From: Fimbriimonadia bacterium | GTDB taxonomy: Bacteria > Armatimonadota > Fimbriimonadia > Fimbriimonadales > GBS-DC | Direction of reading: 5' to 3' | Assembly (NCBI GenBank): GCA_026129765.1 | Contig: JAHCHP010000015.1 | Coordinates: 1-64,000 of the forward strand | DNA: 64,000 bases | Part shown: piece by piece, positions 26,153 to 34,503 of the stretch | How positions within the stretch are numbered: position 1 is the stretch's first letter | How the letters are laid out: each line of letters begins with the position of its first letter | Notes under the pieces: generated by a model | The model's input: the letters and a program-made list of their open reading frames with translations, nothing else | The model's database searches: none | What the model was told of the DNA's origin: nothing | Translations under genes and position numbers: made by a program

Positions 26153-26701
26153 CTACTCCTCCAAAATATATCCAGCGAGTCGCTGCCGCATCCAAGCGCG
26201 AGCGCGCGCCAGACGGCTGCGCACTGCCTCCAGTGTGATGCCGAGCGCGTGCGCAATTTGTTCATACGATAATTCCTCAAATTCTCTGAGCAGCAAAATT
26301 TCGCGATAATCGGCAGGCGCCTGTTCCAACGCCAATTTCACCTGCTGCTGCATCTCCTGTTTTAACAACTCCTCTTCGGGGTTCGCCTTTGTGTCGGGCG
26401 GTTCCCAGGTCGTGTTCTCGTCCGCATCGCCTTCCAAAGCTGAAATTTCAATTTCGCGTTTGCGAACGCGTTTCCTTTTGGCGAGGTGATCTCTTGCGAT
26501 ATTGACCGCAATTCGATAAAGCCATGTGTAGGGCTGAGAGTCCCCGCGAAACCGGTCAAACGCTCGATAGGCTCTGACAAAGGTTTCTTGGGTGAGGTCT
26601 GCCGCTTCGTCAGAATCGCTCACCATGCGTAAGAGCAGATTAAAAATTCGCCGCTCATAGGCTGCCACCAACGCCTCGAAGGCCTCTGCAGAGTCTTCCA
26701 T
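26153..26701 (-). CDS. ECF RNA polymerase sigma factor, first gene of the bamA operon
   Basis: A 182-residue sigma-70 family member of ECF type. Region 2 contains DLTQETFVRAYRAFDRFRGD, and region 4 contains DYREILLLREFEELSYEQIA with a helix-turn-helix (IAHALGITLEAVRSRLARAR). No anti-sigma gene follows; bamA starts 10 bp after the stop. This suggests the sigma factor controls, or is co-expressed with, outer-membrane assembly, reminiscent of sigma-E control of bamA-skp-lpxD in enterobacteria but with the sigma gene inside the operon. Confidence 0.9.
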   Translation of the reverse strand: MEDSAEAFEALVAAYERRIFNLLLRMVSDSDEAADLTQETFVRAYRAFDRFRGDSQPYTWLYRIAVNIARDHLAKRKRVRKREIEISALEGDADENTTWEPPDTKANPEEELLKQEMQQQVKLALEQAPADYREILLLREFEELSYEQIAHALGITLEAVRSRLARARAWMRQRLAGYILEE

Positions 26702-26797
26702 TCCCCAGTTTGCGCGTCCATACCAAATCTTTAGACTGACACGCTGCGCTTGCGTTTCGTTTTCAGTCCCCTTCCGTTGCCCGCCGCCTGATTTTGT

Positions 26798-28387
26798 TCA
26801 TGCGTTTTTGCGCAACACTCTACCTGCCCGGCTGCCAGTCAACTGCCGGTCTTTCAATGCCCAACGCCCGTTGATCATTAAATGCTCCACGCCTTCCGCC
26901 AATTGGTGCGGGTTCTCAAAGGTGGAATGATCTTGAATTGTGGAATAGTTGAAGATCACAATATCGGCGTAGCAGCCGGTCATGAGTGTGCCTCGGTCGG
27001 TCAGCCCCAAGCGCGCAGCAGGCATGCCGGTCATTTTGAAAATCGTTTCGTGCAAGCTCAACAGCCCTTCGTCCCGGGTATAGCGCGCCAACACGCGCGG
27101 GAACGCGCCATAACTGCGCGGGTGGGGTCGCTCCTCGCTCATTTTGCCTTCGGGGCGATAACCGATCCCGTCGGAGCCGATCATGGTGAGCGGATAGGTC
27201 AACACGGTTCGGAGGTCCTCTTCATTGACGACAAAATTCGCCACGCTGACAAACCCATGTTCATCCAACAACAAGTCCAGCAAGAACTCTTCAGGCGGTT
27301 GGTTGGCTTCTGCCGCCGCTTCCGCCACCGATTTGCCCTGCACCGCGCGATTGCGCGGCACTGAACCGATAGAAGCCAGATTCCAATCGTGCGCTTTTGC
27401 GCGTATCTCTTCGATCAGTTGTTGGCGGGTTTCCGGCGCTTTCAGCCGCGCCACAATGTCCCGCGGTTCGCCTGCCAATGCCCAAGGCGGTAAAAACGCG
27501 ACTGCCATGGAAGTTTGATAAGCGATATAGGGATAAACATCCAGCATCACATCGTGCCCTTGCCCAACCGCCTCGGAGACCATCGCGAGAGTCGTATGTA
27601 CCTTGCCCCAGTTCACGCGCCCTTCCGCTTTATGGTGGGATAGTTGCAGGGGAAGCTCCGCCTCTGCCGCGATCTGCAGGGCTTCCTCCACATTCTCCAC
27701 TAAGGTATCGCCTTCATTGCGCAGGTGGGTCGCGTAAAAGCCTCCAAATTTCGCCGCGACTTTTGCCAGTTCCGTAATCTCTTCTGCATTGGCATAGCTG
27801 CCCGGCGTATACTCCAACCCTGTAGTGAACCCCCAAGCCCCTGCCGACATCGTCTCTTCCACTTCACCCTTCAAAGCGTCCAGTTCTTGAGCATTGGGAA
27901 GACGGTTCTCAAATCCCATTACGCGCTTGCGCAGGGTTCCGTGCGCGCAGAGCGGAATATAGTTGGTGCCGATCCCGGTTGTCTCCACCCGTTTAAGATG
28001 CTCGTCCAAGTTGTGCCAATCTACTTCGATGCCGTAAGGTTCCAACCATCGCCGCTCGGACTTGAAAGCGGGCGCGTCCATCATTTGCCCCACTCCCAAA
28101 CCGCAGTTCCCCACGACTTGTGTGCCAACCCCTTGGTACAACACGCTGATTTGATCGGGATTATGCAGGCTGGAGAAATCAGAGTGGGTATGCAAGTCGA
28201 TGAAAGCGGGCGCGACACACAGTCCTGTGGCATCAATCGTCTGCCCCGCTTCCCAATGTTCCAATTCGCCAATCGCCACGATGCGCTCATCGGTAATGGC
28301 GACATCCGCGCAGCCGCCCGGCTCGCCGGTCCCATCAAAAACCATCCCCCCTCGAATCAGAATATCGCAACGTTTGGATTCTTGCAT
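26798..28387 (-). CDS. N-acyl-D-amino-acid deacylase/D-aminoacylase family amidohydrolase
   Basis: A 529-residue metal-dependent amidohydrolase. The first metal site is DLHTHSDFSS, followed by the family segment TQVVGNCGLGVG (Cys is a metal ligand in D-aminoacylases). His in ATHLRNEG and LPLQLSHHKAEG and the Asp in TMIGSDGIGYRP complete the site. The likely substrates are N-acyl-D-amino acids or related cyclic amides. A TACAAT box lies 10 nt before the ATG with no ribosome site. Confidence 0.88.
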   Translation of the reverse strand: MQESKRCDILIRGGMVFDGTGEPGGCADVAITDERIVAIGELEHWEAGQTIDATGLCVAPAFIDLHTHSDFSSLHNPDQISVLYQGVGTQVVGNCGLGVGQMMDAPAFKSERRWLEPYGIEVDWHNLDEHLKRVETTGIGTNYIPLCAHGTLRKRVMGFENRLPNAQELDALKGEVEETMSAGAWGFTTGLEYTPGSYANAEEITELAKVAAKFGGFYATHLRNEGDTLVENVEEALQIAAEAELPLQLSHHKAEGRVNWGKVHTTLAMVSEAVGQGHDVMLDVYPYIAYQTSMAVAFLPPWALAGEPRDIVARLKAPETRQQLIEEIRAKAHDWNLASIGSVPRNRAVQGKSVAEAAAEANQPPEEFLLDLLLDEHGFVSVANFVVNEEDLRTVLTYPLTMIGSDGIGYRPEGKMSEERPHPRSYGAFPRVLARYTRDEGLLSLHETIFKMTGMPAARLGLTDRGTLMTGCYADIVIFNYSTIQDHSTFENPHQLAEGVEHLMINGRWALKDRQLTGSRAGRVLRKNA

Positions 28388-28397
28388 AGAGGGTAAG

Positions 28398-28403
28398 ATT
28401 GTA
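28398..28403 (-). promoter_or_regulatory. -10-like hexamer (TACAAT) 10 nt from the D-aminoacylase start
   Basis: Minus-strand TACAAT is followed by CTTACCCTCT and ATG. The spacing would give a 5' UTR of only a few nucleotides. No -35 is recognisable. Confidence 0.35.
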
Positions 28404-28481
28404 CCCGTTTAAGCCATCGCCTCGCGACGGCGTAAATTTTCAACGCTTTGGCTTCTCTTGGCTTGTCAAAACATCATTCCC

Positions 28482-29285
28482 TTACCGGTAGAAATCGTTG
28501 GAAGGAACGCGCGCGGTTCCAATCGCGATCATTCTGCCCGATTCCAGTCGCAGGGTTTCTACTCGCAACGCATCGGCAACCCGCAAATCTTTTACCGCAT
28601 CGATGACCGGATTGAGCCATTGCTCCAAAGCGCGCGCGGTTTCAGGGACGACCGTCTCCCCATCCAGTTGAATGTCTGCATCTGCCAAATCCAAATAAAT
28701 CCCGTCTCTCGGCACGAGTTGACCCTCCGCGCGAAAAGCGGCTTCCCCTACCAAAATCAGCGCGCGCCCTGTGACTACGGTCTTCTCTGGGGTAATCCGC
28801 ACCGTGACCTCTTTGACATAGGGGCGATATTTGAACTCGATATAATCCGCCAGACTTTCTTCCGTAATCACGATTTCCGACCTGCCCACTCCCGTTTCTG
28901 AGAGGCGGAAAACGCGCTTGCTCATCGCAATATGGCGGTCATAGCGCACATTAGGAATGGAGGCGTAGATTCGCTCAGCGCGTAAACCGCTTAATTGCGC
29001 ATCGCGTAAATCCAATACAAACTCCTCGATGACGCCCGAACGCGCATAGAGCGGTTCTACAGAAAAAGGCAATTCTTGAATCGCGAAATGGGACGCCTGC
29101 ACCACAACCCTCTTCAAACGCCCTTCGGTCAACCCGCGCGCGCCATCGGGGCGTATCTGCACCTGCACTTCGCCGCCGCCCAACCGCTGACGAACCTCTT
29201 GCGCGGCGGTTCGCTCCACTTCCTTCAATGCGGAACGCCCCAGAGTCAACAGAATGAAAAGCGCAGCCAGCCACTCGCGCTTCAA
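28482..29285 (-). CDS. DUF2993 (LmeA-like) lipid-binding protein
   Basis: A 267-residue protein with an N-terminal hydrophobic anchor or signal (LAALFILLTLG) and a tubular lipid-binding-type domain as in DUF2993 proteins. Recognisable elements are VFRLSETGVGRSEIVITEES, VTVRITPEKTVVTGRA and the C-terminal VADALRVETLRLESGRM. It starts with TTG directly after the livF stop (TGATTG), so translation is coupled. It probably handles lipids at the envelope. LmeA of mycobacteria acts in lipomannan maturation, but equivalence is not claimed. Confidence 0.75.
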   Translation of the reverse strand: MKREWLAALFILLTLGRSALKEVERTAAQEVRQRLGGGEVQVQIRPDGARGLTEGRLKRVVVQASHFAIQELPFSVEPLYARSGVIEEFVLDLRDAQLSGLRAERIYASIPNVRYDRHIAMSKRVFRLSETGVGRSEIVITEESLADYIEFKYRPYVKEVTVRITPEKTVVTGRALILVGEAAFRAEGQLVPRDGIYLDLADADIQLDGETVVPETARALEQWLNPVIDAVKDLRVADALRVETLRLESGRMIAIGTARVPSNDFYR

Positions 29286-29987
29286 TCAATCGCCCCCTAA
29301 GTAGGCTTCGCGCACCGCGGGATTGTTCAACAGGTTCTTGGCATCGTCTGCCAACGCGATTTTGCCGGTCTCCAACACATAGCCGCGATGGGCGATTTCC
29401 AATGCCATATGCGCGTTCTGCTCCACCAACAAAATCGGCACGCCCATCTGATTGATGTCATGAATCACTTTAAAAATGTCGCGCACCAGAAACGGAGCCA
29501 ACCCCAACGACGGCTCATCCAACATCAGCAGTTTGGGATGCGCCATCAGCGCGCGCCCAATCGCCAACATCTGTTGCTCGCCACCGGACATTGTGCCTGC
29601 GCGTTGAGAGAAGCGTTCTTTGAGACGAGGGAAGATTTCGCACACTTTCTGAATATCTGCCGTTAAATCGCCTTTGCGGGTAAACGCGCCCATCAACAGA
29701 TTTTCATAGACGCTCATATCCAAAAAGATGCGGCGTCCTTCCGGCACATGAATCAAGCCCCTGCGCACAATTTGATGGGGCGGCATTTGATGAATCGGCA
29801 CGCCCGCATAGGTCACTGTCCCGGAGGCGCAAGGCACAATGCCGGAAACCGCCCGCAAAAGTGTGCTTTTGCCCGCGCCGTTCGCGCCAATGATGGAGAC
29901 GATCTCGCCCTCGTTGACTTCCAAGGAGACCCCTTTCAGCGCCTGAATCGCGCCGTACTTCACCTCTAAATTCTGAATCGACAGCAT
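29286..29987 (-). CDS. livF: Branched-chain amino acid ABC transporter ATP-binding protein (LivF type), solitary
   Basis: A 233-residue ABC ATPase of the HAAT class: Walker A GANGAGKST, signature SGGEQQM, Walker B LLMLDEPSLGLAP, and the LivF-type ending ETGKIALADDAKNLL. In most genomes livF follows livJHMG. Here tRNA-Cys is upstream and a DUF2993 gene downstream, with no permease or binding protein in the window. It may work with subunits encoded elsewhere. Confidence 0.87.
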   Translation of the reverse strand: MLSIQNLEVKYGAIQALKGVSLEVNEGEIVSIIGANGAGKSTLLRAVSGIVPCASGTVTYAGVPIHQMPPHQIVRRGLIHVPEGRRIFLDMSVYENLLMGAFTRKGDLTADIQKVCEIFPRLKERFSQRAGTMSGGEQQMLAIGRALMAHPKLLMLDEPSLGLAPFLVRDIFKVIHDINQMGVPILLVEQNAHMALEIAHRGYVLETGKIALADDAKNLLNNPAVREAYLGGD

Positions 29988-30063
29988 AAATCGATTGATT
30001 CGCCTTTTGTCTCGTTCTCCCTGCCGTTCATCATCCCTGTTTGAAGAAGACCGCCGAAAAGCA

Positions 30064-30093
30064 TTGACAAAACGTCTCGAAACAGAGTATAAT
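30064..30093 (+). promoter_or_regulatory. Sigma-70 promoter of tRNA-Cys
   Basis: TTGACA (30064-30069), 18-bp spacer and TATAAT (30088-30093), both matching consensus exactly, 20 bp before the mature tRNA 5' end. Confidence 0.85.
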
Positions 30094-30113
30094 CATGGAG
30101 TAGACTTCAGTTT

Positions 30114-30189
30114 GGCGCCGTACCCAAGTGGTTAAGGGGAAGGACTGCAAATCCTTTATTCAGCGGTTCGAATCCGCTCGGCGCCTCCA
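30114..30189 (+). tRNA. tRNA-Cys (anticodon GCA)
   Basis: A cloverleaf is visible: acceptor GGCGCCG pairs with CGGCGCC, the anticodon arm is GGACT-GCA-AATCC, the T arm is GCGG-TTCGAAT-CCGC, the discriminator is U, and CCA is encoded. The D arm contains AAGTGGTTAAGG. A consensus promoter sits immediately upstream. Confidence 0.96.
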
Positions 30190-30352
30190 GAATCTCCACC
30201 TTCCGCGCAGTCCTCTGTTTTTTCAGGTATAATTCATTTTGCTTTTGGAGATGGTTTTAGAATTCCCTATCAGGAATGACGACAAGATATTGCCTTTCCG
30301 CAGTGATCCATGGTGGGAGAGCGTTGTAATCTTTCAAGGAGGCAACTCTATA

Positions 30353-31660
30353 TTGAACTGTGTTAAAATAGAAGGCGGTGAACCCTTACGCGGCACCTTG
30401 CGTGTCAGCGGCAGCAAGAACGCTGCGCTCGCGTTGTTATCAGGCGCGCTGTTAGTCGAAGGCGAAGTGATCCTGCATAATGTCCCGTACATCCAAGACG
30501 TCGCGACCATGCTCACCTTATTAGATCGCTTAGGCGTTCAATCGACTTGGCAAGGTAGCACCGTGGTTCTTCAGACCCGTGAATTGACCGGTTCCCAGCC
30601 TCCCGCCGATTTAGTCAGCAAAATGCGCGCTTCGTTCTATATCTTTGCGCCGCTGATGATCCGGCAAGGGCATGCATTCATGCCCAAACCGGGCGGCTGC
30701 AGCATCGGCACGCGCCCCGTCGATTATCACCTGAACGGTCTGCAAGCGATGGGCGCGCGGGTGGTCGAACATACGCACGGCTACGAAGCGGACGCGCCCG
30801 GCGAGTTGACCGGCGCGCGAATCTATTTTGATGTCCCCAGCGCAGGCGCGACCCAACACCTGATGGCAGCCGCCGTCCGAGCCAGAGGTTTAACTACTAT
30901 CGAAAACGCCGCAATGGAACCCGAAGTGGTCAACCTCGCCAATTTCTTGAATGCCTGCGGCGGGCGAGTGGAAGGCGCGGGAACCAGCACGGTGGTGGTG
31001 GAGGGCGTTTCCAAACTGAAAAGCAAAGTCGAGTTCAGCGTGATCCCAGACCGCCTGGAAGCAGGCACTTTTGCGCTGGCAGCCGCTGCCACGCAAGGCG
31101 ATGTGACTCTGGAGCGCGTGATGCCGGAACACCTGCATTCGCTGTTCGCAAAAATGCGCGAGGCAGGCGTTATTGTGGAAGAAACAGAAGATACGGTTCG
31201 CATCAAAAGCGCGGGACGCTATAAAGCGGTCGACATTCACACGATGCCCTATCCTGGTTTCCCGACCGACCTCCAACAGCCGATGAGCGCATTTCTCGCG
31301 CTGGCGGAAGGCACCTCTTTCATTCGCGAAACGATTTATGAGCGGCGCGCGCAGCATGTATCTGAACTCCAAAAGATGGGCGCGGAGATGATGGTGGAAG
31401 GGCGCACAATTATTATTCGCGGTGTGGAGACACTGCGCGGCGCATCGGTCAACGCGACCGACCTGCGTGGGGGCGCAGCGCTGATCATCGCCGCTTTGGC
31501 AGCGCGAGGTTGCTCCGAAATTTATCATATGGAACACGTGGATCGCGGCTACAGCCGGTTGGAAGAGAACCTTCAGTCGTTGGGCGCGCGTATCCAGAGG
31601 CTGTCGACGTCGGCAGTCACCCAACCCTTAAATTCTGATTATGCTCCGTCTGGCCTCTGA
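30353..31660 (+). CDS. murA: UDP-N-acetylglucosamine 1-carboxyvinyltransferase
   Basis: A 435-residue enzyme of peptidoglycan synthesis that transfers enolpyruvate from PEP to UDP-GlcNAc. The start is set at TTG 30353 because AAGGAGG lies 10 nt upstream and the product begins LNCVKIEGGEPLRGTLRVSG like other MurA proteins; the frame is open further up to 30239. The active-site Cys is in KPGGCSIGTRPVDYHL, and ASFYIFAPLMIRQG (usually ASILVLGPLLAR) precedes it. It overlaps mreB by 20 bp. A TATAAT sits at 30228, after the tRNA. Confidence 0.93.
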   Translation: MNCVKIEGGEPLRGTLRVSGSKNAALALLSGALLVEGEVILHNVPYIQDVATMLTLLDRLGVQSTWQGSTVVLQTRELTGSQPPADLVSKMRASFYIFAPLMIRQGHAFMPKPGGCSIGTRPVDYHLNGLQAMGARVVEHTHGYEADAPGELTGARIYFDVPSAGATQHLMAAAVRARGLTTIENAAMEPEVVNLANFLNACGGRVEGAGTSTVVVEGVSKLKSKVEFSVIPDRLEAGTFALAAAATQGDVTLERVMPEHLHSLFAKMREAGVIVEETEDTVRIKSAGRYKAVDIHTMPYPGFPTDLQQPMSAFLALAEGTSFIRETIYERRAQHVSELQKMGAEMMVEGRTIIIRGVETLRGASVNATDLRGGAALIIAALAARGCSEIYHMEHVDRGYSRLEENLQSLGARIQRLSTSAVTQPLNSDYAPSGL

Positions 31661-32645
31661 ATTAGGCATCGACTTAGGAACCGCGAACCTGCTGGTCTAT
31701 GAGCGGGGACGGGGAATTGTGTTGCGTGAACCCTCGGTCGTGGCGATCTCGGAGCCAACCGGCAAGGTCCTGGCAGTGGGCGAGGATGCGCGCCAAATGC
31801 TGGGCAAAACACCCGGCAATATCACCGCCATCCGTCCCCTCATCGATGGAGTCATCGCGAATTACACCATTACCTTGAAGATGCTGGAATATATCTTCAC
31901 GAAGGTCCTGGGTAAACGCCGCATTTTCAAACCCCATGTGTTGGTCTGCGTTCCGTCGGGCGTAACGGATGTGGAGCGGCGCGCAGTAAGCCAAGCGGCG
32001 CGGGAGGCGGGCGCGAAAGCGGTTCATTTAATCGAGGAGCCTTTAGCCGCCGCGATTGGCGCGGGTCTGCCGATTGCGCAGCCCAGTGGCAGCATGATTG
32101 TGGATATCGGCGGTGGCACGACCGATGTCGCGGTGTTATCATTGGGGAGCATTGTGCTGAGCCGCAGCCTGCGTATCGGAGGCAACAAACTGGACGAAGC
32201 CATCACCCGGTTTATCCGACAACAGTATAATCTGATGGTGGGAGAGCGCACGGCGGAGGATATCAAGATCAAAATCGGTTCTTCCTATCCCCTGGAGCAA
32301 GAGCGGCAGATGGATGTTCGCGGGCGTGATATGGTGGAAGGACTACCTCGCACCATCACGATTAACTCGATGGAGATTCGACAGGCATTGACCGACCCGA
32401 TCAATCATATTGTGATGAGGGTACGCTCGGTGCTGGAAGAAACTCCGCCCGAATTGGCATCGGATATTATCGAGCGCGGTATTTGGCTGACGGGGGGAGG
32501 CGCGTTGTTGAGCGGTTTTGATAAATTGCTGCAAGAGTCGACCGCTATTCCGGTCTATATCGCGGATGACCCGCTTTCTTGTGTCGCGCTGGGAACGGGA
32601 CGCGCCTTAGAAGAGATGGACGCGATTATCCGAGCCAGCAGTTAG
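31641..32645 (+). CDS. mreB: Rod shape-determining protein MreB
   Basis: A 334-residue actin homologue that directs side-wall peptidoglycan synthesis on the cytoplasmic membrane face. Nucleotide-binding segments are LGIDLGTANLLVYERGRGI (phosphate 1), MIVDIGGGTTDVAVLSL (phosphate 2) and GIWLTGGGALLSGFDKLL (adenosine). It starts inside murA (20-bp overlap), so the two are coupled. Its last codons (GCC AGC AGT TAG) lie within a 46-bp direct repeat also found at 33404. Confidence 0.95.
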   Translation: MLRLASELGIDLGTANLLVYERGRGIVLREPSVVAISEPTGKVLAVGEDARQMLGKTPGNITAIRPLIDGVIANYTITLKMLEYIFTKVLGKRRIFKPHVLVCVPSGVTDVERRAVSQAAREAGAKAVHLIEEPLAAAIGAGLPIAQPSGSMIVDIGGGTTDVAVLSLGSIVLSRSLRIGGNKLDEAITRFIRQQYNLMVGERTAEDIKIKIGSSYPLEQERQMDVRGRDMVEGLPRTITINSMEIRQALTDPINHIVMRVRSVLEETPPELASDIIERGIWLTGGGALLSGFDKLLQESTAIPVYIADDPLSCVALGTGRALEEMDAIIRASS

Positions 32646-32680
32646 TCTTCCCACTTCTGAAAAATCATCACACACTCATG
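32635..32680. repeat. 46-bp direct repeat, left copy
   Basis: Matches 33404-33449 at 42 of 46 positions. It contains the mreB stop and, read on the minus strand, a 3' fragment of a methyltransferase gene (HECVMIFQKWED then stop). It borders a 769-bp segment with a toxin-antitoxin-like pair. Confidence 0.8.
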
Positions 32681-32712
32681 GAAGCCCAACGTCTTTGGAA
32701 GGTTTCCCCTCA

Positions 32713-32910
32713 CTACGCGCTTTTTTGGGCGATCATCTCTCGAACGATAGGGACAAGATCTGTCGGGACTTCCATGATTGTCTCCGTAGGAGTTTGAAAT
32801 GCTCTTTCATCCTCCTCTACAGCATCATCTTCTGATTGATTTTCATAATGATCGATCACGCGCTTCACTCGGTTTTCGTCCCAATGCGGTGGATAATTCT
32901 CAGATTTCAT
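32713..32910 (-). CDS. Putative antitoxin partner of a DUF4258-type protein
   Basis: A 65-residue acidic protein (MKSENYPPHWDENRVKRVID...) ending in EVPTDLVPIVREMIAQK. Its ATG overlaps the stop of the upstream DUF4258-like gene (ATGA). Such pairs are common accessory modules in cyanobacteria and related phyla, but biochemical proof that they are toxin-antitoxin systems is not known to me. It lies inside the islet bounded by the 46-bp repeats. Confidence 0.65.
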   Translation of the reverse strand: MKSENYPPHWDENRVKRVIDHYENQSEDDAVEEDERAFQTPTETIMEVPTDLVPIVREMIAQKSA

Positions 32911-33194
32911 TGTTTCCTTCTCCGACGTTGTCTACGTTTAAATGCCTTTAAGGGTTTGCCGCTTAACTCGTAAGCCGTTATCACAAACGCGCCTGGCGGA
33001 TCATGCTCAGGCACATAGATCACTTTTAGAAATCTCCCGCCCTCCGATTTTCCTATCGCGACTCGCGCTCCGTCATAACCAGCCCTGTCCTCAAAGGGAG
33101 CTTTCAGGACGGCTTCCACCTCGTCTTCCATAACTTGATGCCGAAAAATGTGTGGTTCACTTGATTCGGACTCACGATAAAATCTTATTCGCAT
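32907..33194 (-). CDS. DUF4258-like small protein, putative toxin
   Basis: A 95-residue basic protein from ATG 33194; an in-frame TTG at 33215 is less likely. Features are PHIFRHQVMEDEVEAVLKAP, with the family's conserved basic residue ahead of an EVEAVL helix, then GRFLKVIYVPEHD and a FVITAYELSG strand, followed by a very basic tail (KAFKRRQRRRRKQ). The BrnT/RelE-like small toxin fold is the best guess. It is coupled by 4-bp overlap to the acidic gene downstream. Confidence 0.65.
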   Translation of the reverse strand: MRIRFYRESESSEPHIFRHQVMEDEVEAVLKAPFEDRAGYDGARVAIGKSEGGRFLKVIYVPEHDPPGAFVITAYELSGKPLKAFKRRQRRRRKQ

Positions 33195-33251
33195 GGATAG
33201 GCAGCCTCTGCACAAAATGTTCTCTGCAATCGATAGTTGATGTCATTCAAG

Positions 33252-33285
33252 GATCTTGGTTTCAGATGATACTGATACCAAGATC
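33252..33285. repeat. Strong inverted repeat upstream of the DUF4258-like pair
   Basis: A 14-bp stem (GATCTTGGTTTCAG against CTGATACCAAGATC) with one T-T mismatch and the 6-nt loop ATGATA. It lies 58 bp upstream of the putative toxin start, so it could be an autoregulatory operator. No U-run on either side supports a terminator. Confidence 0.6.
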
Positions 33286-33403
33286 ATCGATTGAAGTGTC
33301 TCATTCAGATTTTTATTGCCCGCCATAGAAATATTCCCCTTGTCTTTTGCTTTCTCCTACCATCTTTGCCTGTTTGGTTCACAATTCGTCAATACGTTGC
33401 GCC

Positions 33404-33449
33404 CCAGCAGTTAGTCTTCCCACTTTTGAAAAATCATCACGTATTCATG
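33404..33449. repeat. 46-bp direct repeat, right copy
   Basis: Contains the true 3' end of the methyltransferase gene (minus strand, stop at 33411). It differs from the copy at 32635 at four positions, all near the left part of the methyltransferase tail. Confidence 0.8.
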
Positions 33450-34451
33450 CTTGAAGAGGTAGAACCCGCCCGCCAGCGCGCGATATCGCCACAGCCCTTC
33501 CTGGGAGCGCTTACCCCTTGTTTGCTCAAAGTTCTTGACCACGATGCTCTTCAAGCGGTAGCCTTGCGACTGAGCGACCTGCATGCATTGAAAACCCAAC
33601 GGAATCCATTCGCCACGCTGATACTTATCCCCAATCACTAAACCCATATATCGTTTCGGTTCCAGATAAGGTGTCAGGTTCGCGACCACCCCGCGGAACA
33701 GCTCCAAAAATTGTTCCACGCTGGGCGCATTGGAAAGGTCCGAAGGGTGATCCGAAAAAGAAATGATGTCGTGATAAGGCGGATGCAACATCAGCAACTG
33801 CGCGTGAGAAATCCCATGTTGCTGAAAGACCTCTTTCAAATCCACCGTTCGGCTGTCGCCAACAACCAGTTCATACGGCGTTTGATGGGGGTTCGGTTCT
33901 TGCTCGATTCGTGTGCGCGCCTGTTCTGCCACAGAGGACTGCAACTCAATGCCGATCCCATGACGCCCCTGTCGTCGACACTCGATCAAAGTGGTGCCGC
34001 TGCCCGCAAATCCATCCAACACCCAATCGCCTTGACGAGTATAGCGCCACATCAGCTGGCGTGGAATGTCCGGCACAAAGTTGCCCCAATAACCTCCCTC
34101 GTGCGCGCCCGACTGATCCCGCTTCTCTATCATCCAAAGGCTGTCGGTCCAGATCTCCTCGTACTCTTTCCAGCGGTTCAGGTTTAAGTCGTTCACTGCG
34201 CCCACCGCCGTCTCCGTGAAAGCTTTTTGCAGGCGTGTTAAATAATGGCGCGCGCGCGCTGGCGTTTTCGCTTGCGCAATCTGGTGGAGCGAACTTTGAA
34301 GTGTTTCGCGCTTAACGGGCAAGTCAGACGCAGGCAACGAGTCGCAAAGATTCCGCAAACGAGCGGTTCGTTCGCGAAGAGTTGTGAGGTCATCGCTTTG
34401 CATGGCGTCGTCAATGAGGTCTAAGAGTTGCGCAAGAAATCCGTTCTGCAT
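33411..34451 (-). CDS. DNA methyltransferase (N4/N6 type) with HPPY catalytic motif
   Basis: A 346-residue Rossmann methyltransferase of beta-like order. Motif I is VLDGFAGSGTTLIECRRQG and motif IV is LMLHPPYHDIISFSD, with H-P-P-Y instead of the usual D/N-P-P-Y. Residues 1-120 form a helical N-terminal extension. The C-terminal part, RYMGLVIGDKYQRGEW through KNFEQTRGKRSQ, is typical of a group of phage- and chromosome-encoded DNA methylases with THPPY-like motifs. No restriction gene is adjacent. Its 3' end is duplicated at 32635. Confidence 0.78.
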   Translation of the reverse strand: MQNGFLAQLLDLIDDAMQSDDLTTLRERTARLRNLCDSLPASDLPVKRETLQSSLHQIAQAKTPARARHYLTRLQKAFTETAVGAVNDLNLNRWKEYEEIWTDSLWMIEKRDQSGAHEGGYWGNFVPDIPRQLMWRYTRQGDWVLDGFAGSGTTLIECRRQGRHGIGIELQSSVAEQARTRIEQEPNPHQTPYELVVGDSRTVDLKEVFQQHGISHAQLLMLHPPYHDIISFSDHPSDLSNAPSVEQFLELFRGVVANLTPYLEPKRYMGLVIGDKYQRGEWIPLGFQCMQVAQSQGYRLKSIVVKNFEQTRGKRSQEGLWRYRALAGGFYLFKHEYVMIFQKWED

Positions 34452-34486
34452 AGTAGTTCCGTACCTTTAGATTATACTCGGCAGGG

Positions 34487-34492
34487 TATACT
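34487..34492 (+). promoter_or_regulatory. -10-like hexamer (TATACT) 11 nt from the queC start
   Basis: TATACT is followed by TCGAACTGCCA and ATG, with no ribosome site. It would give a very short or absent 5' UTR. No good -35 is visible. Confidence 0.35.
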
Positions 34493-34503
34493 TCGAACTG
34501 CCA

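Noticed and set aside
34453..34503. preQ1 riboswitch upstream of queC
   Set aside because: The upstream space is too short and a -10-like box lies 11 nt from the start codon; no aptamer sequence is seen.
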